This document shows, one piece after another, positions 8,312-13,314 of a stretch of 13,314 nt of DNA; within the stretch, counting starts at the first letter, position 1; each line of letters begins with the position of its first letter. The notes under the pieces were generated by a model. That model searched no databases and was not told the DNA's origin. It saw only the letters and a list, made by a program, of their open reading frames with translations. The stretch lies in NCBI GenBank assembly GCA_022592435.1, contig JABYQS010000784.1, forward strand, positions 1 to 13,314. Direction: 5' to 3'. The stretch is from Cerioporus squamosus (lineage: Eukaryota; Basidiomycota; Agaricomycetes; Polyporales; Polyporaceae). The position numbers and the translations under genes are program-made.

Positions 8312-10054
8312 ATGAGCAAAGTCGTCTTTGGTACGTGCTCAGTGGTTTGGGACACGCACACACGAGGGAACAAACGCATCTGGCATCTTTCAGTGGGCAA
8401 TGTTCCCTATAACATGGCGGAAGTGAGTAGCCTTTGTGCGGATGCGCGACGGCACTGACGGGGAGGGCGGCAGGAGCAACTGATCGACGTCTTCAAAAGC
8501 GTCGGCCAGGTAGTTGGTCTCAGGTGCGTGCTGTCCTGCATCTGTGTGCACATGCGGCGCGACGAACCTCCTCTCCGCAGACTTGTCTTCGATAGAGATA
8601 CAGGCAAACCGAAGGGCTATGGGTTCTGCGAGTTTGCAGGTGCGTCGTAATGCCCCAACCGTCCGCCCGCTTCGCACTGAATAGTGTGCTAGACCACGAG
8701 ACCGCTCTCTCCGCCGTGCGCAACTTGAACGGCCAGGAGATTGGTGGTCGCCCGCTTCGTATTGATCTCGCAGACTCTGATCCTTTCCTCGAAGGAAAGA
8801 CAACGGTGCGTGGCGAGATCATAGACGGTGGCGAGACCCGTGCCCAATGGCGCGAGCGGAATGAACGTGAGCGCGGAAGTGGAAGTGATAGGGACCACGA
8901 CCGACATGGACGGAGAGATGACCCCAATTCGTTCCTCCACAACCTCCCGAAGGGTGTGTCCCTTCCACCTGGGACGAATGCGTCGGATGCCATCACCAAC
9001 GTCTTGGCGACATCTGACCCCAGCCAGATTCTCGAAGTCCTGGCGCAGATGAAGGTACGCCTTCTGCGTTCCGTGTGTGAGCCGTAGGAACTTACGCCCT
9101 ACCCGTAGGCTTTCGTCATCACACACCCGGACCATGCCCGCACGTTGCTTGTGGCCCATCCGCAATTAGGATACGCGCTGTTCCAAGCGCTTCTGCTGCA
9201 CAAGATCGTCGACCCCGCGATTCTCAATGTATGTGACCTCTCGTCGGTGTACTCGTATGACCTAACATCAATTTCAGCGAATGCTTGCGGCTGCCGGCGT
9301 CACAGTTCCGCCAGTCGCCCCAGCACCAGCACCTGCCCCGGCGCCCGTCCCTACTCCAGTACATCCGACGCATCCCGCCACCTCCCTACCTCTCCGCATC
9401 GGCGCCGCCGCTGAACCAGCCCCAACCTTCCATGTACCCCCCCGCCATCCCGCCACCGTCGCACACCCCGGTGCATCACCCGACGCCTCCCATCCCCCCT
9501 GTGAACATGTATGCCCAGCCTCCACCGCAAATGCCGCCGTCGTACTATCGCCCCCCGCCACCCCAAGCGCCACCCCAAGCGGTGCCGCCGCACCCGCAAC
9601 AAGCGCAGCCACCCCAGATGCCCAGCCAGCCCATGCATGCACCTCCGCCTCAGATGCAGGCCCCGCCTCCTCAGGCTGTCGCGCCACCTCCGGCTGGCTC
9701 GATGCCTGGCTTCGACGAGGCGCAGAGGGTACGTGTGCTTCTGGAGTCTCTGGGGATGTGGCAGTGCTGGGTGTGGAACGGAATCGTACAGAACATGTTG
9801 ATGCAAGTGCTCCAGTTGACCCCGGAACAGCTGAACTCGTTGCCGCCCAAGGAGAGAGAGCAGATCATGCAGCTGGTATGTCGTGCCATCGGCGCGCGGC
9901 TCGTGCGGCAGTACGAGAGGGTTGCGGTCGCGCGGGTGCACGGTGCTGGGGCTCTCGCCTGCGTCGCGTCGAGGCCGGCGCGCCGCATGCACGGTGTCGG
10001 CCATATAAGGGGCCGATCTCCCAGATACATCGAGTGCCTCAGTCTCGTTCATAG
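8312..10054 (+). CDS. CSTF2: Cleavage stimulation factor subunit 2 (CstF-64 / Rna15-like), spliced
   Basis: RNA-binding subunit of the nuclear cleavage-stimulation complex that recognises GU/U-rich elements downstream of poly(A) sites. Exons: 8312-8330, 8394-8422, 8474-8523, 8581-8639, 8693-9054, 9109-9228, 9278-9728, 9792-9875, then a candidate short last exon at 10025-10054. The spliced N-terminus reads MSKVVFVGNVPYNMAEEQL, with RNP2 (VVFVGN) and RNP1 (KGYGFCEF) of one RRM at residues about 3-80. A hinge follows at about 130-215 (PNSFLHNLPKGVSLP to PAILNRMLAA), then a Pro/Gln/Met-rich linker, then the C-terminal three-helix domain (QVLQLTPEQLNSLPPKER). Introns are 49-63 nt with good GT/AG signals. 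The start at 8312 fits the family; an in-frame ATG at 8207 would add 35 unlikely residues. Exon 7 is one base out of frame near 9370-9385. The last exon is the weakest part. Expected length is about 400 residues, between yeast Rna15 and human CstF-64. Confidence 0.93.
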
Positions 10055-10063
10055 CTCTCTCTT

Positions 10064-10143
10064 GCGGCTCGACTGGGTAGGTGGCAGCTCGACTGGGTAG
10101 GTGGCAGCTCGACCAGGTAGGTGGCCGCTCGACCAGGTAGGTG
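10064..10143. repeat. 20-bp minisatellite, 4 units (right copy)
   Basis: Four head-to-tail 20-bp units at 10064-10083, 10084-10103, 10104-10123 and 10124-10143. The first two share a gactggg variant, so one unit looks freshly duplicated relative to the left copy. Confidence 0.9.
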
Positions 10144-10220
10144 GTTAGCAGTCTCGGACACAGATCGCGCAGCCGAGCACCGGGAGGCGGCTGGAGGATG
10201 TCTGGGGCAAGATCGCATAG

Positions 10221-10226
10221 TTTATT
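10221..10226 (-). terminator. Candidate AATAAA poly(A) signal (right copy)
   Basis: Conserved counterpart of the motif at 1061-1066, in the same AT-richer patch (about 10215-10270) between CSTF2 and the minus-strand stop candidate at 10338-10340. Confidence 0.4.
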
Positions 10227-10337
10227 TCCATCATGTATCTAGTACGGGGGCTACAATACATGATACTTTGAGTACACATTCGCGCACACAATTGAAACCC
10301 TGGACGAGCGACGAAGGACGTCCGCGAGCATGAGCGC

Positions 10338-11586
10338 TTAGGTTCCCATATCTGGAACAGCGCGACTCGCCGACTCTTCGACTCGTACTGCCGCCTCACC
10401 ATCCGTGAGCGAGCGGAAACGTCTAAGATCGACAGTGCTCGCTCTGCAAGCAGCGCAACCCGACGCGGACCGACCCAGCGTGTCGCAGGGGAACCCAGAT
10501 AAGTAGTCCGTACGTAGAAGATGCGTCACCATTTGCGAGACAGCCGCAGGTAAGCAGCGCGTGCACCTCGCTCAGACAGCGCGCGTGCACTTGACAAGGG
10601 CCGGGAGACATGCCTGAGAGACTCACCAGAGCCGACGCGAACACGCCGCATCTCATAGATCACAAGGAAGGCTAGATGCATGGCCGTCGAGCATGCCAGG
10701 TAGGGAATATGTGGATGCTCAACGACAGACCTACTCACTTGGAGATGGGAGAGCAACAGCCGGTAGATTCCGGGATGCCGTGGACGGCACATCAAGAGGT
10801 CCCCGGGAGACCTCAGGATGCGGCATCGCCGGGACCAGACATGTGGACATGGAGAAGAGGGGAATAGGTACGTGCTGCAGAGCGGCGGTCCTCGACAAGG
10901 TCCCCAAAAGCGGCCCGGATGCACCCGGGAGACGTCGAAGCGGCACGGCACTCAGCTGTCGGGAGCTCGAATGTCAACAGGGGGCACACTGCACAGCGGC
11001 AGTAATCGATAAGGTCCCAAGAGCAGCCCGGAACGCCGTGAACGGCGCACAGCGCATCGAAATGTACCCGCCGAAAACCTCCTCGAAGCGACGCAACACT
11101 GCAGGGAGCTCAAGTCTGCGAGCACCGGACGCGTGGTTGTGGAGAGGATGGGATAGGACGGACGTCGGACTTACCCAGAGCCCAGACACGAAAGAGCCCA
11201 TTGCATCACAGTAAGAGGCAAGGACGGAGCTTCCACGGAGAGCGTCGACCGACGACGTCGGTGTACTTGCAGAACTTGGAATAGCGAGCTGCGACGTAGT
11301 CTGTATCAGTACCACACTCCGTGCCGTTGCGAAATACACAAGTAGTTACACACCTTCATCCTCGAGCGCGTGGACTGCCTGAGTTCCGGGAGATGGAAAG
11401 CGAGAGCGAGCAGAGAGATGGGAGAGGGCCAAGAGGCTAGGAGTGTGGATATCTGTGGGCTGTAAACATGAGACCGCTGCACAGGAAACTCACCTAAACA
11501 CCTGAGCATGGCGTCGGATACACGAGGGACAGACACAGAGGAAGTGGGATGAGCATTGGCGACAGTGAGCAAACACAGAGAGCGGA
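10338..11586 (-). other. Minus-strand exon-like segment, function unknown (right copy)
   Basis: Counterpart of 1178-2480 with the same donors and acceptors, ending in the frame SLTDGEAAVRVEESASRAV before a stop at 10338-10340. A one-base difference near 10405 puts the final exon in a different frame from the left copy, so the correct join cannot be decided here. No domain is recognised. Confidence 0.3.
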
Positions 11587-12411
11587 CTACTCGCAATCGG
11601 ATATAGGGTCGTCGGACAGCTCTCCCTCACCAATATCCCGCCATACACCCTTGTACCAAATCATGCGGACTCCCCACCGAGTGACCATCGGCGGCAAGTC
11701 CTCCTCAGCGACGTCCACCGAGGGACCTCCATCCTCCTCATCCGAGACAACCTTCGCGCTCTTCGGGCCGTTGCGCTCGTAGCGAGGCTGCGTGAGTCGA
11801 TCGTTCTGGTCGAGGCGCGGAATACGACGGCCGATGTTCCTGTATTCATACCTCGGTGTGCGCGCAGGGAAGAGCGGACCCGGGCAGGCATGCGACACAC
11901 TCGACCGCGCCGCTCGGAGTTCCTCCGGTGTTGCCGCGACGAAACGAAGCTCGGGAGGCTCTGAGGGTCGTTCTGGATCCTTCTGACAGAGACGGATGAG
12001 TTCCCGGATGTCGTTCATGGTCACCGGGCCGTCGCTGAGGTTCTGGAAGGGTATGTGTGGTGGCCAGCCAACGAGCTTGATGCCGAACCGCAGGAAAACC
12101 TTCGCGCAGAACGACGTGATCGCGAACTGCATCTTCGCATCGCGGACGCCCGTCTGCTCGACTGAACATACATCAGTGCACACCGGGAGTCAAAGACAAA
12201 CAGAGTACGCACCGATGGCCCTGTCAAGCAGGCTTCGAAGCTGACCTCTTGCTGCGCTCGAACTGCTGGAGTACGCGCGGTCTGGCGGCTGCGCCGGGCG
12301 CGCAGGAGGCGGTCGTCGGTAAGGCTCGAAGGACAGCGGATGGGAGACGAATAGGAGGGGCCGTCGCGCAGCGGGCATAGGGTCGAAGTCGCGATGGCGG
12401 AGGAGGCGCAT
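11587..12411 (-). CDS. Uncharacterised basidiomycete-type protein with GWPxxIPFxNLS motif
   Basis: Two minus-strand exons join in phase: 12411 (or an upstream exon start near 12546) down to 12213, a 51-nt intron (12212-12162, gtgcgtact donor, gttcag acceptor), then 12161 to the stop at 11587-11589. From the Met at 12411 the product is about 257 residues. The join reads SLLDRAIVEQTGVRDAKMQF. It is followed by IKLVGWPPHIPFQNLS, a basic middle (RNIGRRIPRLDQNDR) and an acidic C-terminus (GEGELSDDPISDCE). From memory, similar GWP/IPF/NLS segments occur in lineage-specific uncharacterised proteins of Agaricomycetes; this was not checked and no function is implied. A 75-nt intron (12621-12547, gtaagttgc to ctcacag) could attach a cysteine-rich upstream exon (CSCERPC). 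A donor near 11633 (ATTG|gtgagg) could replace the stop and continue downstream. Confidence 0.6.
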
Positions 12412-12637
12412 CGTCCTGGGAGACCAACTGTCTAATACTCTGACGACTCCCTGGTGGGTTCGCGACCGGTGATGGCCGCATGGCCGCGATGTATGTTTCG
12501 CTACCGATTCAAACAAGCGAGTCCGACAGGGGCGTTCACAGGAACACTGTGAGGAATGTTGAGATCGCGATTGCATCAGCAAGCAAGGACCCAGCCAGAC
12601 AGACAGAGAGTGGCAACTTACAGAATGAAACTCGAGA

Positions 12638-12866
12638 CTATTCGCGTCCGAGTCGTTCGGGATGAATGGTGATCAGCTTCCGAGCTTGGTCTCCCAGAAG
12701 CTTCCTCAGGGTCTTGCTGCAAGCGAGTCACGGCTTGACCCTATTCTGTTGGGAGTCCCTCTGTGCTGTGGTTATGACATGCCGGACGATGCCACTGGAC
12801 TTACTCTGCTGCGCTGTAGAACTGTTTCTGCCGCTCGAGCTGCTGAGCGTTATTCAGAAGCAGTGA
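12638..12866 (-). CDS. Candidate minus-strand exons, coiled-coil-like C-terminus
   Basis: Exons 12866-12805 and 12716-12638 are joined by an 88-nt intron with strong signals (GCAGCAGA|gtaagtcc to gactcgcttgcag). They read in one frame through AQQLERQKQFYSAADKTLRK and LLGDQARKLITIHPERLGRE to a stop at 12638. The segment is charged and predicted helical by eye. An upstream intron (12949-12867, gtacgtaaac to atgcttag) could link it to 12950-13109, but the phases do not agree, so the connection is unresolved. In the left copy (about 3471-3700) an extra base near 3661 breaks this frame. The opposite strand also has an open frame here (see the plus-strand entry), and the two are mutually exclusive as main calls. 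Confidence 0.35.
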
Positions 12867-12976
12867 CTAAGCATGCACGCCTGGTTGATGCTGGCAAGAT
12901 ATTGTATGAGTACCAGCGATGCGACCGGCCAGAGAACGAGTTTACGTACTGTCCTGAATGTTCAAAGATGAACTAG
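12662..12976 (+). CDS. Alternative: 104-residue plus-strand ORF, function unknown
   Basis: An uninterrupted plus-strand frame, beginning MNGDQLPSLVSQKL and ending in a small Cys cluster (RCDRPENEFTYCPECSKMN). No family is recognised and no Kozak or splice evidence favours it. It overlaps minus-strand exons with good splice sites, so it may be a chance open frame. The left copy (3495-3810) is split by one extra base near 3661. Confidence 0.2.
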   Translation: MNGDQLPSLVSQKLPQGLAASESRLDPILLGVPLCCGYDMPDDATGLTLLRCRTVSAARAAERYSEAVTKHARLVDAGKILYEYQRCDRPENEFTYCPECSKMN

Positions 12977-13314
12977 GCAGTGTCATGCCTGTGCAAGATG
13001 AGAGCATGGAACAACCCGGGGAACGACCCGGAGTCGCTGTCCAGATGCGTGTCGGGACCCTGTGTGTCGGACGCTGCCGGTTGAACATATGCTGTCGGAC
13101 ATACTCACGGGCGAATGTAACCGGGAGTGCGCCCTCAAAAATCGGGCCTCCGCAGTATGTAGTACGCTCCTCCGTATGCGCGCAGTTGGGATTCCGATTG
13201 TGCTCCGAGACACTCCGTCTTGTGTGGCACCTTGCATGCAGCATGGGATCGGGTGTATCGAACGTGCTGAGGACGACACGGACGCGCTGAGCGTAACTTG
13301 CGGGAGACTCCACG
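12950..13314 (-). CDS. Candidate minus-strand exons, partial at the window edge
   Basis: A donor at 13108 (TTCGCCC|gtgagtatg) and an acceptor before 13036 (catctggacag) define a 72-nt intron. The flanking exons share a frame reading CGGPIFEGALPVTFA then PTPGRSPGCSMLSS and SSSLNIQD. A difference from the left copy (CTC versus CTT) is synonymous in this frame and non-synonymous in the neighbouring one, which supports the choice. The 5' end lies beyond the window. The product is not recognised. Confidence 0.35.

Larger units (their letters stand above)
9156..13314. repeat. Right copy of the ~4.15-kb direct repeat
   Basis: Same orientation and gene order as 1-4150, with homology continuing to the last base of the window (13314 corresponds to 4150). 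The offset is 9155 at the left end and drifts by a few bases through indels. Open frames that are broken in the left copy are mostly continuous here: the GWP-motif exon, the exon upstream of it, and the CSTF2 proline-rich linker apart from one break. Because both window edges lie inside homologous sequence, the true repeat unit is probably longer than what is seen. Confidence 0.97.

Noticed and set aside
9876..10100. Read-through of CSTF2 past QIMQL to a stop near 10100
   Set aside because: A gtatgt donor directly follows the conserved C-terminal domain, the extension is Arg/Ala-rich, and its frame is not kept in the left copy. A short last exon ending at 10054 is more likely, though unproven.
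1..13314. tRNA, rRNA, CRISPR, telomere repeats, LTRs, terminal inverted repeats
   Set aside because: Looked for on both strands by eye. No cloverleaf-type arms, no spaced short repeats, no TTAGGG runs, and no paired terminal repeats other than the long direct repeat itself.
1..13314. Mitochondrial or linear fungal plasmid
   Set aside because: The end redundancy would fit a circle, but spliceosomal introns and a nuclear mRNA-processing gene rule out a mitochondrial plasmid. A nuclear-derived extrachromosomal circle remains possible and is kept as an alternative.

Overview
The window looks like nuclear DNA of a basidiomycete fungus, probably an Agaricomycete. The basis is GC-rich sequence, many introns of about 47-65 nt with GTRNGT donors, CTNAC-like branch points and YAG acceptors, and one clearly recognisable housekeeping gene that matches the basidiomycete form of the mRNA 3'-end processing factor CstF-64 (CSTF2/Rna15). 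I see no bacterial-type operons, rRNA, tRNA, CRISPR or complete transposon.

The dominant structure is a direct repeat of about 4.15 kb. Bases 1-4150 recur at 9156-13314 in the same orientation, with only a few percent difference, and homology runs to both edges of the window. That is the pattern expected if the sequence is periodic at about 9.16 kb: a tandem segmental duplication, a circular molecule read more than once around, or an assembly that laid two alleles end to end. The window would then hold one whole unit (about 9,155 bp) plus 4.16 kb of the next.

Layout of one unit, starting from the intact gene: (i) 8312-10054, plus strand, the full CSTF2-like gene with about eight or nine exons (RNA-recognition motif, hinge, proline-rich linker, C-terminal helical domain). 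(ii) About 10064-10230, a 20-bp minisatellite and an AT-richer convergent 3' end. (iii) About 10338-13314 (and 1178-4150 in the first copy), minus strand, several spliced exons, including a recognisable but uncharacterised protein with a GWPxxIPFxNLS-like motif. (iv) 4151-8300, present once in the window: splice-signal-rich minus-strand gene pieces, two sets of locally duplicated modules (about 365 bp and 390-480 bp), and a short charged, coiled-coil-like open frame just upstream of CSTF2.

Copy 1 (left) is repeatedly frameshifted by 1-base indels where copy 2 (right) is open: in the CSTF2 proline-rich exon, in the GWP-motif gene and in the exons next to it. One CSTF2 exon is out of frame in BOTH copies, with different indels at the same spot. 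That points to sequence-quality problems as at least part of the explanation, so pseudogene calls here are provisional. Outside CSTF2 and the core of the GWP-motif gene, exon models are tentative, because in this GC-rich DNA several frames stay open and introns carry plausible splice signals on both strands.
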